A DNA stretch of 64,000 nucleotides from Gammaproteobacteria bacterium (GCA_035501935.1 DATJVC010000039.1:1-64000), one strand, 5' to 3'; shown: positions 1 through 11,521, counted from the first letter of the stretch. Numbers and translations are program-made. Notes: generated by a model not told the origin, from the sequence alone.

Positions 1-2534
<2,534 letters not shown>

Positions 2535-2616
2535 TCAGAGGGTTGTGGGAATAATGGTGTGTCAGCTTACCGCACACCCAAAGTCCGCTACAACCGGCGC
2601 GGACGCTGAAAGATCC

Positions 2617-3381
2617 TCAATGATGGGGCGAGTGGAAATCCGAGCCCCAGGAGGGTCTGAATTCATGACGCTGCGCCAGTCGGGTGAGCATGTCGGTTTC
2701 GTCTTGTGTTTGCCTGCCATTAACGATTTCCATGCCCACGCCGCCGGCGCTCTTGAACGCGACCAGCATTTCGCGCACCTTGGCCGCCGTGAGTTGGTAG
2801 CGCAATGGGTGGGCGAGCACGCTCCAGCCGCCGGCGCCGTGGATAATCTGAATGGTGGTTTCCTGCGCCGGCCAGTCGGTGGCGATGTATGCAGGTTTTC
2901 CGCGGCCGAGCAGGCGCTTGAACGCATCGCCCACATTTTTTACCCGGCCTTGTCTTGCAAGATAACGGGCAAAGTGGGCGCGGCCGGGGCGGTCGTTGTC
3001 CGCGAGCAAGCAGGCGCCTTCGTAGGCGCCGGTGTGTCCCAGCTTGTTCAGCCGCGCGCCGATGTTGCGTGCGCGCAGGGTTCGCATCTCCGCCAATTTG
3101 TGCGTGAGTGATTTCAGACCGGAGTTATCCGGATCGATACCGAGGCCGACGATGTGCAACGTGTGATGACGCCAGTCCACGGAAAGTTCGATTCCGGGAA
3201 CGAAGCGCAGGCTCGATTCGCGCGCCGCGCGCGCGGCTTCGTCCAGGCCAGCCAGGGTATCGTGATCGGTGAGCGCGATTTCTTCGACACCGCATTCGCG
3301 GGCGTGCCGCATCAACGCCGTGGGCGATAACGTACCGTCGGAAGCGGTGCTATGGGTATGCCAGTCAATGGGAGCGAGCAT
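2617..3381 (-). CDS. PHP-domain phosphatase, RnmA/YciV-like
   Basis: A 254-residue PHP-domain metal-dependent phosphoesterase. The N-terminal metal motif HTHSTASDG (from residue 8), the ALTDHDT motif and the C-terminal SDFH all fit. The best family match is the E. coli YciV (Rnm) group, known as 3',5'-nucleoside bisphosphate phosphatases and 5'-3' exoribonucleases acting on very short RNAs; that exact activity is inferred here. The start lies 2 bases after the stop of the DUF3301 gene upstream, so the two are probably co-transcribed. The protein ends directly after the last metal-binding segment (SPHH). Confidence 0.85.
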   Translation of the reverse strand: MLAPIDWHTHSTASDGTLSPTALMRHARECGVEEIALTDHDTLAGLDEAARAARESSLRFVPGIELSVDWRHHTLHIVGLGIDPDNSGLKSLTHKLAEMRTLRARNIGARLNKLGHTGAYEGACLLADNDRPGRAHFARYLARQGRVKNVGDAFKRLLGRGKPAYIATDWPAQETTIQIIHGAGGWSVLAHPLRYQLTAAKVREMLVAFKSAGGVGMEIVNGRQTQDETDMLTRLAQRHEFRPSWGSDFHSPHH

Positions 3382-3383
3382 TT

Positions 3384-3728
3384 TTAGTGGACGAGATGCA
3401 AACGGTCGGTGGTGATAATGACGGGCCCATCCGGCATTTCCAAACGCACGAATTCCACCGCATGCCCCCGCAGATGCGCGAGGCCGGGATGGCGATCATG
3501 ACCGTTGGGACTGAAGTCAAAACCGTACCAGCGGTGCAATACTATCGCGCCGCGGGCGTTGCGACCAATGCTCAGCCGTCGCAGCGCAACGGTTTGATCC
3601 AGAAACTGTACGCCCATTTCGCCACAGACCTGGCGGCAGCGGATCAGGGTAGCCTCGTGCGCCCGCGCGCTGTCCCACCAGTACGCAATGAGCGCGAGAA
3701 TTGACGCAAGGGTAAGCAGGCTGCCCAT
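3384..3728 (-). CDS. DUF3301 small membrane-anchored protein
   Basis: A 114-residue protein with one N-terminal membrane segment (about residues 3-18) and a cytoplasmic C-terminal part. The pattern CRQ-CGEMGVQFLDQTVALRRL followed by RWYGFDFSPNGHDRHPG matches DUF3301, a family of unknown function found mainly in Gammaproteobacteria. It sits immediately before the PHP phosphatase gene in the same direction, a pairing that suggests one transcript. No catalytic residues can be assigned. Confidence 0.75.
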   Translation of the reverse strand: MGSLLTLASILALIAYWWDSARAHEATLIRCRQVCGEMGVQFLDQTVALRRLSIGRNARGAIVLHRWYGFDFSPNGHDRHPGLAHLRGHAVEFVRLEMPDGPVIITTDRLHLVH

Positions 3729-3808
3729 TCAAAAAGTCGGAAACAGCATCGTGTAGGAGTGCATTCAAGGCGCCGGACGATGGTAACACGGGGGAACAGG
3801 AACAGGGG

Positions 3809-3997
3809 TCAGCCGGCGCCAACCGTCAGCCGCCGGACGAGGCCGTTCGCGACCGTGAAGGACACCGTCATCGGCTGGCAGCAAACCGCGCAGTCTTCGA
3901 CATATTCCTGTGTTTCGCCCGCCGAGGGATCCAGCAACAATTCGATACGCTCACCGCAATACGGGCAATCGACGGACTTTTCGATCAAGGCGTTCAT
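3809..3997 (-). CDS. CPXCG-motif cysteine-rich small protein
   Basis: A 62-residue protein with CPYCGE at residues 11-16 and a second pair, CAVC, near residue 36. Together these form a likely zinc ribbon or similar metal site. It matches the small CPXCG cysteine-rich family found next to housekeeping genes in Proteobacteria, whose function is unknown. It lies 18 bases downstream of yajQ on the same strand and is probably transcribed with it. Confidence 0.75.
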   Translation of the reverse strand: MNALIEKSVDCPYCGERIELLLDPSAGETQEYVEDCAVCCQPMTVSFTVANGLVRRLTVGAG

Positions 3998-4015
3998 TAA
4001 GATGCGGACGGTGGG

Positions 4016-4498
4016 TCAATCGCGAAAATTGGTGTATTGCAACGGCAGGTCGAATTTGGCGGTGCGCAGAAGGGCAATGACAGCTTGCAAGTCATCCCGC
4101 TTCTTGCCGCTCACTCTCACCTGTGGCCCCTGGATCTGCGACTGCACCTTGAGCTTGCTGTCCTTGATCTGCCTGGAGATTTTCCGCGCCAGTTCGGCGT
4201 CGATGCCCTCGCGTACGGTGATGACCTGGCGAGCCTCGCTGCCGCTGACTATGACTGGATCGATCTTCAGGCAGGCCAGATCGATGCCGCGTTTGGTCAG
4301 GCGGTGCTGCAGGATGTCGAGCGCCTGTTTGACCTGAAACTCGGCTGGCGCACGGATCGTCAGCACTTTTTCGGTCTGTTCGATGCGGGTATTGGTGCCC
4401 TTGAAGTCGAAGCGCGCATTGATCTCACGGTTGGCCTGATCCACCGCATTGGCCAGTTCGTGGGCGTTGACCTCGGAGACGACGTCGAAGGATGGCAT
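4016..4498 (-). CDS. yajQ: YajQ-family nucleotide/c-di-GMP-binding protein
   Basis: 160 residues beginning MPSFDVVSEVN and ending LQYTNFRD, both diagnostic of the YajQ (UPF0234) family. The fold is two ferredoxin-like domains. Some members, such as the Xanthomonas homologue, bind cyclic di-GMP and act with a transcription factor, while E. coli YajQ binds nucleotides. Length is normal. It diverges from the peroxiredoxin gene, and the OxyR-type operator at 4559-4595 is about 60 bases upstream of its start, so shared peroxide control is possible but unproven. Confidence 0.92.
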   Translation of the reverse strand: MPSFDVVSEVNAHELANAVDQANREINARFDFKGTNTRIEQTEKVLTIRAPAEFQVKQALDILQHRLTKRGIDLACLKIDPVIVSGSEARQVITVREGIDAELARKISRQIKDSKLKVQSQIQGPQVRVSGKKRDDLQAVIALLRTAKFDLPLQYTNFRD

Positions 4499-4558
4499 TA
4501 CGGCAGCCTAAATCAGCGCACCTGCGGCCGTCTAATCCGCCGTGCGGATGAAATAACA

Positions 4559-4595
4559 ATAGATAATAGCTATCATATTTATTAAATAATATTAT
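4559..4595. promoter_or_regulatory. OxyR operator upstream of the peroxiredoxin gene
   Basis: The OxyR consensus is two 15-base ATAG-n-T-nnn-A-n-CTAT dyads separated by 7 bases. Positions 4559-4573 (ATAGATAATAGCTAT) match all ten specified bases. After exactly 7 bases, 4581-4595 (ATTAAATAATATTAT) is a weaker second dyad. The site lies 66 bases before the chosen peroxiredoxin start and 61 bases before yajQ. An oxyR gene is 1.7 kb downstream. Binding is inferred. Confidence 0.75.
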
Positions 4596-4660
4596 TTTCA
4601 CTATTGACCATGCCCGATTATTTTGCACCGCACCAAACCCACTTTTACATGAGGATGAGT

Positions 4661-5260
4661 ATGAACACATTGGTCAATCGCATCGCACCGGAATTCAAGG
4701 CCGCCGCCGCGCTGGCGGACGGCAGCATCGTCGATGATTTCAGGCTGTCCGATCTCCGCGGCCGCTACGTGTGGCTGTTTTTCTGGCCGCTGGACTTCAC
4801 CTTCGTCTGCCCGTCGGAAATCATCGCCCATAACAATCGCATCAAGCGCTTCCGGCAGCTGGGCGTGGAAGTGGTCGGCGTATCGGTGGATTCACAGTTC
4901 ACGCATCTGGCCTGGCGCAATACGCCAGTGGAGCAGGGCGGCATCGGTCCCGTTGGCTTCACCATGGTGGCCGACGTCAAGCACGAAATCACGCGCGCTT
5001 TTGGCGTGGAGCATGAGGACGGCGTCGCCCTGCGCGCGAGTTTCCTGATCGATCGCGAAGGCCGGGTGCAGCATCAGGTGGTGAACAACCTGCCATTGGG
5101 CCGTAATGTCGATGAGGCCATCCGGGTCATCGAGGCCTTGCAGTTCACCGAGGAATACGGTGAAGTTTGCCCCGCCGGCTGGCAGAAGGGCGATCGGGCC
5201 ATGAAGGCCGATTCGGCCGGCGTTGCCGCCTATCTGCGTGAACACGCCGCGAGCTTGTAG
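4661..5260 (+). CDS. Typical 2-Cys peroxiredoxin (AhpC/Prx1 family)
   Basis: Reduces hydrogen peroxide and organic hydroperoxides in the cytoplasm. The peroxidatic cysteine is C50 in PLDFTFVCPSEI, and the resolving cysteine is C170 in EVCPAGW, as in decameric 2-Cys enzymes. I chose the ATG at 4661 (199 residues, the usual size) because GAGG lies 6-9 bases before it. An in-frame start at 4604 would add 19 residues with no family similarity. A strong terminator follows. The downstream trxB suggests recycling by a thioredoxin system rather than AhpF. The OxyR-type operator upstream predicts peroxide induction. Confidence 0.93.
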   Translation: MNTLVNRIAPEFKAAAALADGSIVDDFRLSDLRGRYVWLFFWPLDFTFVCPSEIIAHNNRIKRFRQLGVEVVGVSVDSQFTHLAWRNTPVEQGGIGPVGFTMVADVKHEITRAFGVEHEDGVALRASFLIDREGRVQHQVVNNLPLGRNVDEAIRVIEALQFTEEYGEVCPAGWQKGDRAMKADSAGVAAYLREHAASL

Positions 5261-5273
5261 TCGATGCTTGAAT

Positions 5274-5317
5274 CCGTGCGGGCGATCACTCGCCCGCACG
5301 GTATTCTTTATATTCTT
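5274..5317 (+). terminator. Rho-independent terminator after the peroxiredoxin gene
   Basis: A perfect 12-bp G+C-rich stem (CCGTGCGGGCGA at 5274-5285 pairing with 5290-5301, loop TCAC) is followed by a T-rich stretch at 5302-5317. It lies 14 bases after the peroxiredoxin stop and 23 bases before trxB. Most transcripts from the OxyR-controlled promoter should end here, leaving trxB-oxyR to read-through or another promoter. Confidence 0.88.
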
Positions 5318-5333
5318 GGGAGTGGATGGATAA

Positions 5334-6293
<960 letters not shown>

Positions 6294-6295
6294 GA

Positions 6296-7279
6296 ATGAC
6301 ACTCACCGAGCTGCGCTATTTTGTTACGTTGGCGCGCGAATGCCACTTCGGGCGCGCGGCGGCGGCCTGTTTCGTGAGCCAGCCCACCTTGAGTGTCGCC
6401 ATCCGCCGCTTGGAAGAGGAATTGGGCGCAACGCTGTTCGAGCGGAAGAATAATGACATTCAGCTCACACCCGTGGGTGCCCGGCTTACCGAGCGCGCCT
6501 GGCGCGTGCTGAATGAGGCCGCCATGCTGAAGGAGGCGGCCAAACAGGGAAGTGATCCGCTCCAAGGGCCGCTGAAGTTGGGCGCGATTTTCACCGTTGG
6601 CCCCTATTTGCTGCCGCAGCTCACCATCCGGCTGCGCAAACTCGCGCCACAAATGCAGCTGCTTATCCAGGAAAACTACACGGCGCGGCTGGCGGAGCTG
6701 CTGGCACAGGGCGATCTCGACGCCGTCATCGCGGCGCTGCCCTTTGACCCGCCCGGCACCGTCGTGGCGCCCCTCTATGAAGAGCCCTTCGTGGTGGCCG
6801 TCCCCAACGCTCATCCGCTGGCCGCGCACAAGACCATCACCGCCACACAACTGCAACACGAAGCGCCGCTCATGCTGGGCAGCGGGCATTGCCTGCGTGA
6901 TCAGATTTTGGAACAGCTGCCAGCGTTGACGCGCGACCCGCAGAACGACGCGGAGACGCATCAATGGGAGGGGAGTTCACTTGAAACCCTGCGCCAGATG
7001 GTGGCCTCCGGCAGCGGTATATCCATATTTCCAAGCACCGCCGTGCCGGCCGGCCCCCCCAAAGGCACGCTGGTATCCTACGTGCCGTTCGCTTCTCCGG
7101 CACCACGGCGGGAAGTGGTGCTGGCGTGGCGTGACAGCTTCACCCGGCCGCGCGCCATCGAGGTCCTGCGCGGGGCCATCGCCGCCTGTGATCTTCCCGG
7201 TGCGCGGCGGTTGGCGGCGACGTCCGCACGTACGGCGGGTGCCGTGGCAAAGAATAGGAAAAAACTATCGATAAAATAG
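6296..7279 (+). CDS. oxyR: Peroxide-sensing LysR-type activator OxyR, lacking the usual second redox cysteine
   Basis: 327 residues with an N-terminal LysR helix-turn-helix (about residues 18-40, CFVSQPTLSVAIRRLEEELG) and the OxyR-type ligand domain. The peroxidatic cysteine is C199 in GSGHCLRDQ, and SSLETLRQMVASGSGISIFP is also OxyR-specific. Position 208, where E. coli OxyR has the disulfide partner cysteine, is Leu here (RDQILEQLPAL). Other cysteines are C16, C25 and one near the C-terminus. It follows trxB by 2 bases. Its last codons and stop lie inside an OxyR-type operator that faces dps. Confidence 0.9.
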   Translation: MTLTELRYFVTLARECHFGRAAAACFVSQPTLSVAIRRLEEELGATLFERKNNDIQLTPVGARLTERAWRVLNEAAMLKEAAKQGSDPLQGPLKLGAIFTVGPYLLPQLTIRLRKLAPQMQLLIQENYTARLAELLAQGDLDAVIAALPFDPPGTVVAPLYEEPFVVAVPNAHPLAAHKTITATQLQHEAPLMLGSGHCLRDQILEQLPALTRDPQNDAETHQWEGSSLETLRQMVASGSGISIFPSTAVPAGPPKGTLVSYVPFASPAPRREVVLAWRDSFTRPRAIEVLRGAIAACDLPGARRLAATSARTAGAVAKNRKKLSIK

Positions 7280-7290
7280 AAACAATCAAT
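7254..7290. promoter_or_regulatory. OxyR operator for dps, overlapping the oxyR stop codon
   Basis: ATAG (7254-7257), seven bases, CTAT (7265-7268), seven bases (7269-7275), ATAG (7276-7279), seven bases, CAAT (7287-7290). Three of the four quarter-sites are perfect, the fourth has one mismatch, and all spacings equal the OxyR consensus. The oxyR stop codon TAG is 7277-7279, so the third quarter-site includes it. The site ends 89 bases before the dps start. Confidence 0.75.
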
Positions 7291-7327
7291 TAGCACAATA
7301 ATAAACATCAGGTTAAAGTGAAGTCCT

Positions 7328-7352
7328 CCGGACCGGTCTGGACCGGCTCCGG
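7328..7352 (+). other. Stable hairpin in the dps leader
   Basis: CCGG-A-CCGGTC-TG-GACCGG-CT-CCGG folds into a G+C-rich stem of about nine pairs with a four-base loop once the innermost pair opens. It lies between the OxyR-type operator and the dps Shine-Dalgarno sequence (GAGGAG at 7368-7373). No T-tract follows, so it is not a standard terminator. A role in dps mRNA stability or translation is possible. Confidence 0.5.
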
Positions 7353-7379
7353 CCCCGTCAACTGTTTGAGGAGACAAAC

Positions 7380-7892
7380 ATGGCCACACCACGCACTGCG
7401 GCGTCCACGATCCCCACCCGTCCAGCGATAGATATAGGTATCCGTGAGGCGGATCGGGGCAAAATCGTCGCCGGCCTGTCCCGTTTGCTGGCGGACACCT
7501 ATACACTCTATCTCAAGACCCACAATTTCCACTGGAACGTCACCGGCCCGATGTTCCAGACCCTGCACCTGATGTTCGAACAGCAGTACAACGAACTGTG
7601 GCAGGCCGTTGATTTGATCGCCGAGCGCATCCGCGCCCTGGGTTTTCCCGCGCCGGGCACGTATCAGGAATTTGCCAAGCTGTCGTCGATCAAGGAGACC
7701 AAGGGTGTCCCCGGCGCGGAACAGATGATTGCGCTTCTGGTCGACGGTCAGGAGGCGGTCGTGCGCACCGCCCGCTCCGTGTTTCCGCTGGTCGAGCGGG
7801 TCAACGACGAGCCCACGGCGGACCTCCTGACGCAGCGCATGCAGGTGCATGAAAAAACCGCCTGGATGCTGCGCAGCCTGCTGGAGCGGTAA
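7380..7892 (+). CDS. dps: Dps DNA-binding ferritin-like protein
   Basis: Forms a 12-subunit shell that oxidises ferrous iron with hydrogen peroxide and protects DNA. 170 residues. The ferroxidase residues H51 (HNFHWNVTG), D78 and E82 (VDLIAERI) stand at the same numbers as in E. coli Dps, and the N-terminal tail carries several basic residues. A good Shine-Dalgarno sequence (GAGGAG) is 7-12 bases before the ATG. The OxyR-type operator at 7254-7290 predicts peroxide induction, as in E. coli. It completes a peroxiredoxin-trxB-oxyR-dps defence block. Confidence 0.95.
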   Translation: MATPRTAASTIPTRPAIDIGIREADRGKIVAGLSRLLADTYTLYLKTHNFHWNVTGPMFQTLHLMFEQQYNELWQAVDLIAERIRALGFPAPGTYQEFAKLSSIKETKGVPGAEQMIALLVDGQEAVVRTARSVFPLVERVNDEPTADLLTQRMQVHEKTAWMLRSLLER

Positions 7893-7922
7893 TCGGCATT
7901 CACTCACGCGGGAAAGGGAATC

Positions 7923-10829
7923 ATGACACAGCAAGCGTTTGAGTTGCTGCGCCAGCGGCGCATTGACAGCATCCAGGTCGAAATTCAGGAGTACCGGCAC
8001 CGTCCGACCGGCGCCGTGCACTATCACCTGGCCGCCGGCGATAATAACAACTGTTTCGCGGTGGCGTTCCCCACCGTGCCCAGGGATTCCACCGGCGTGG
8101 CGCACATTTTGGAACACACGGTCTTATGCGGCAGCCGCCGCTATCCGGTGCGCGATCCGTTTTTCATGATGCTGCGCCGCTCGCTCAACACGTTCATGAA
8201 TGCCTTCACCACCTCGGACGCCACGGCCTATCCGTTCGCGACACAGAACCGCAAGGACTTCGACAATCTGCTCAGCGTCTATCTCGATGCGGTGTTCTTC
8301 CCGCGACTGGAAGAGCTCAATTTCGCGCAGGAGGGCCACCGCATAGAATTTGAACGCGCCGGCGACGCGAATTCCCCGCTGGTCTTTCGCGGCGTGGTCT
8401 ATAACGAGATGAAGGGAGCCATGAGCGCACCCATCGCCCAGGTGCAAATGGAGCTGCAATCATTGCTGTTTCCCACCACCACTTATCATTACAACGCCGG
8501 TGGTGATCCCGCCTGCATTCCGGATCTTACCTATGCCCAACTGAAGGCATTTCACAAAAGTCATTATCACCCTTCCAACGCCATGTTCATGACCTACGGC
8601 GATTTCCCTGTGCGCGAACACCAGGCGCGCTTCGAGGAATGGGCCTTGCGCGAGTTCCAGCCCGGAAGCCTTCAAATTGATCGGCGTGACGAACAACGCT
8701 ACACCGCACCGGTGCAGGCGCAGCGTTATTACACGCATGAGGGCGGTGATACGCGCGACAAGACCTACATTGCACTGGGCTGGCTGCTGGGCCGCGTCGG
8801 CGATGTGCGGCAGGCCACGCGTGATCTGCTGCTGGGCAATCTCCTGCTGATGCACAGCGCCTCGCCGCTGCGCCAGGCGCTGGAGACAACCAAGCTTGGC
8901 GCCGCGCCGATCGAACTCTGCGGCGTGGATGACTCGATGAACGAAGCAATTCTGATTTGCGGCCTGGAGGGCTCCAATCCCGAACATGCCGATGCGGTGG
9001 AGCGGCTGGTGTTCGACGTGCTCAAGAACATCGTGAATCACGGCATGCCCGCGGAGGCCGTCGAGGCGGTGCTGACGCAGATGGAACTCGCGCAGCGCCA
9101 GATGTCTTCGAACCGCACGCCGTACGGCCTGCAACTGCTGGGTCGTGTGCTGAACGCCAAGGTGCATGGCGGCGACCCGCTGGCCTTCATGGACATCGAT
9201 CAAGCCATCGAGCCCCTGCGCGAGGAATTGCGCGACCCCATGTTCATCCCCCGGCTGGTGCGCGAACGGCTGCTTGAAAATCCGCACCGTGTGCGCCTGG
9301 TCATGAGCCCGGATCCGGAACTCGCCGCCCGCCATCAGGCCGACGAGCGCAAACGGCTGGCGGCATTCAAGGCCACGCTCAGCGCTGCCGATCAAAATCA
9401 GATCGTCATTCGTGCGCGTGAACTGGATCGCCGCCAGCGTGAACCCGCCGATCCCAATATCCTTCCCAAGGTGGAACTGGCGGACGTGCCGCCGGATTTG
9501 AAGATCCCCACGGGGCAGGGGTTGGAAATCAACGGCATGCCGCTGGCTCGCTATGTCGAAGGCACCAACGGATTGGTGCATTTGCAGGCCATCGTCGATC
9601 TGCCCGCATTGACGGATGAGGAAAAGGAACTGGTGGTGATTTTCTATAACCTGCTGGACGAGGTCGGCAGCGGCGGCCGCGATTATCTGGCGACCCAGGC
9701 CCTTGGCGCCCGCATAGGCGCGCAGTCAGCCTACGTTTCCGTACGGGCGTCGGTGACGGACCCGCAGACGCTGCGCGGCTACTTCGCGCTGGCGGGGAAA
9801 TCGCTGATGCGCGATCACGGCCGGCTGGCGCAGTTCATGCGCGAGATGCTGGAAACGGCGCGCTTCGATGAGCTCAAGCGTCTGCGCGAAGTGGTGTCCC
9901 AGATGCGTCTGGCACAGGAATCCTCGATCACGCAACGCGGCCAGCACCTGGCCATGCTCGCCGCCGCGAGCGGCATGGGACCGGGCGGCGCGCTCGATAA
10001 TATCTGGGACGGGCCGGTATCGATCCAGTTCCTGAAAACGCTGGACGACAGCCTGCAAGACACTGACGCCCTGAAAAAATTCGCCGGGCGGATGGCGTAC
10101 GTGCACAGCCTTTTGCTCGCACAGCCGTGCCGCCTGTTGTTGGTCAGTCAGGCGGAGCATCAGGATGAAGTCACGAATTCCCTGCGCACAACGTGGGGCG
10201 GTCATACCGTGGGCGCGGCACCCAGCGTATTTACGCACAGCGCCGTGCCGCGCCGCGTGCATGAGGCGTGGGTGACGAATACGCAGGTCAACTTTTGCGC
10301 CCGCGCCTATCCCGCGGCGCCCGCCGATCATCCCGATGCGCCGGTCTTCTCGGTGCTGGGCAAGTTCCTGCATCATGGTTATTTGCACCGTGCGATCCGG
10401 GAGCAGGGCGGCGCCTATGGTTCAGGCGCGAGCTATGACGCCGATTCGGCGAGCTTCCGGTTTTATTCCTACCGCGACCCGCGCCTGGAAGGCACGCTGC
10501 ACGATTTCGACAATGCGCTCGAATGGTTGCAACAAGGCGGACACACCGGACGGCAACTGGAGGAGGCCATCCTGGGCGTCATCCAGATCATCGATCAACC
10601 CAAATCACCCGCCGCCGAGGCCATTCAGGCGTATTTCCACCAGCTGCAGGGCCGCACGCCGGAATTCCGCCGGCGCTTCCGCCAGCGCGCGCTGAACGTG
10701 ACCCTGGCCGATCTGCAACGCGTCGGGCGCGAGTATCTGAAGCCGGCGCACGCCGGCACGGCGGTGATCTGCAATCAGGAGACGCTAAAGCAACATCGCC
10801 ATCTGGACTTCGAGACGCACGACCTGTAA
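7923..10829 (+). CDS. M16C zinc metallopeptidase (presequence protease-like)
   Basis: 968 residues, the normal size for the PreP/M16C group. The inverted zinc motif HxxEH is H61-I-L-E-H65 in AHILEHTVLCGSRRYP, and the downstream glutamate region (VYNEMKGAMS) is present. Further M16 repeats and the M16C-associated domain follow. These enzymes are two-lobed chambers that cut peptides of about 10-65 residues; bacterial substrates are poorly known. No signal peptide is visible, so it is probably cytoplasmic. It starts 30 bases after dps, but nothing in the sequence shows shared control. Confidence 0.92.
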   Translation: MTQQAFELLRQRRIDSIQVEIQEYRHRPTGAVHYHLAAGDNNNCFAVAFPTVPRDSTGVAHILEHTVLCGSRRYPVRDPFFMMLRRSLNTFMNAFTTSDATAYPFATQNRKDFDNLLSVYLDAVFFPRLEELNFAQEGHRIEFERAGDANSPLVFRGVVYNEMKGAMSAPIAQVQMELQSLLFPTTTYHYNAGGDPACIPDLTYAQLKAFHKSHYHPSNAMFMTYGDFPVREHQARFEEWALREFQPGSLQIDRRDEQRYTAPVQAQRYYTHEGGDTRDKTYIALGWLLGRVGDVRQATRDLLLGNLLLMHSASPLRQALETTKLGAAPIELCGVDDSMNEAILICGLEGSNPEHADAVERLVFDVLKNIVNHGMPAEAVEAVLTQMELAQRQMSSNRTPYGLQLLGRVLNAKVHGGDPLAFMDIDQAIEPLREELRDPMFIPRLVRERLLENPHRVRLVMSPDPELAARHQADERKRLAAFKATLSAADQNQIVIRARELDRRQREPADPNILPKVELADVPPDLKIPTGQGLEINGMPLARYVEGTNGLVHLQAIVDLPALTDEEKELVVIFYNLLDEVGSGGRDYLATQALGARIGAQSAYVSVRASVTDPQTLRGYFALAGKSLMRDHGRLAQFMREMLETARFDELKRLREVVSQMRLAQESSITQRGQHLAMLAAASGMGPGGALDNIWDGPVSIQFLKTLDDSLQDTDALKKFAGRMAYVHSLLLAQPCRLLLVSQAEHQDEVTNSLRTTWGGHTVGAAPSVFTHSAVPRRVHEAWVTNTQVNFCARAYPAAPADHPDAPVFSVLGKFLHHGYLHRAIREQGGAYGSGASYDADSASFRFYSYRDPRLEGTLHDFDNALEWLQQGGHTGRQLEEAILGVIQIIDQPKSPAAEAIQAYFHQLQGRTPEFRRRFRQRALNVTLADLQRVGREYLKPAHAGTAVICNQETLKQHRHLDFETHDL

Positions 10830-10851
10830 AGACACCAGTTCGTCGAAGGTC

Positions 10852-10981
10852 GTTGAAAAACGTAATGAGGAAGCCCTGCTGCTGGACGCCGCACGCGAGG
10901 AAGCGAGACAGTACAAGGCTGTACGGCGTGCTTCCGGGCGAGTAGCAACAACGCAGACGGGCTCCACAGTGGTTGTTCAAG
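10852..10981. repeat. Imperfect inverted-repeat element between convergent genes
   Basis: The ends GTTGAAAAAC (10852) and GGTTGTTCAA (10971-10980) are near inverted repeats. The centre holds nested stems, GGAAGC (10899-10904) with GCTTCC (10930-10935) around GTACA (10911-10915) with TGTAC (10920-10924). It fills most of the space between the M16 peptidase and regA, which converge. It could be a miniature mobile or REP-like element that also ends transcription. Only one copy is present in this window. Confidence 0.45.
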
Positions 10982-10987
10982 AGGCCC

Positions 10988-11521
10988 CTATTGTCGGACG
11001 GGACGCTTTTTAAGTTTGCGTTGCAACGTGCGACGGTGCATGCGCAACCGCCGCGCCGCCTCGGAGACATTGCCGGCCGAATCGTTCAGCACCTTCTGGA
11101 TGTGTTCCCATTCCAGCCGTTTGACGGATGGTCGTTCCGCGACGACGGGCGTGAGACTCGCCCCCTCCTCGCGCGCCAGTGCCGCGACGATTTCATCGGC
11201 GTCCGCGGGTTTGGTGAGATAGTGCACGGCGCCCAGCTTGATTGCCTCCACGGCGGTGGCGATGCTGGCATAACCGGTCAACACCACGATGCGCATGTCG
11301 GGATTCGCGCGGCGGAGTTGTTCGATCAGCGTCAGGCCGCTGGCGCCCGGCAGACGCAGATCCACGACCGCGTCGTCGAAGTGCGCGCTGCGTGCAAGCG
11401 ACAGGGCGGTCTGCGCGTCCCCCGCGGATTGCGCGGCGTAACCGCGGCTGGTGAGTGCGCCGGCCAGCACCTGCCGGAAGGTTTCGTCATCATCGACAAC
11501 GAGGAGGCTTCTGGATTTCAT
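10988..11521 (-). CDS. regA: RegA/PrrA-family redox response regulator
   Basis: 177 residues from the ATG at 11521 (MKSRSLLVVDDDETF). The receiver domain covers about residues 5-115, with the phosphoacceptor D54 in VVDLRLPG. A Fis-type helix-turn-helix at the C-terminus (AGNVSEAARRLRMHRRTLQ) is the signature of the RegA/PrrA/ActR/RoxR family, global redox regulators of respiration and carbon or nitrogen metabolism. It lies 16 bases after regB in the same direction. An in-frame extension to 11578 overlaps regB and lacks family similarity. Three GCGAC-type palindromes nearby (12853, 13636, 16528) fit its family's binding sequence. Confidence 0.92.
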   Translation of the reverse strand: MKSRSLLVVDDDETFRQVLAGALTSRGYAAQSAGDAQTALSLARSAHFDDAVVDLRLPGASGLTLIEQLRRANPDMRIVVLTGYASIATAVEAIKLGAVHYLTKPADADEIVAALAREEGASLTPVVAERPSVKRLEWEHIQKVLNDSAGNVSEAARRLRMHRRTLQRKLKKRPVRQ

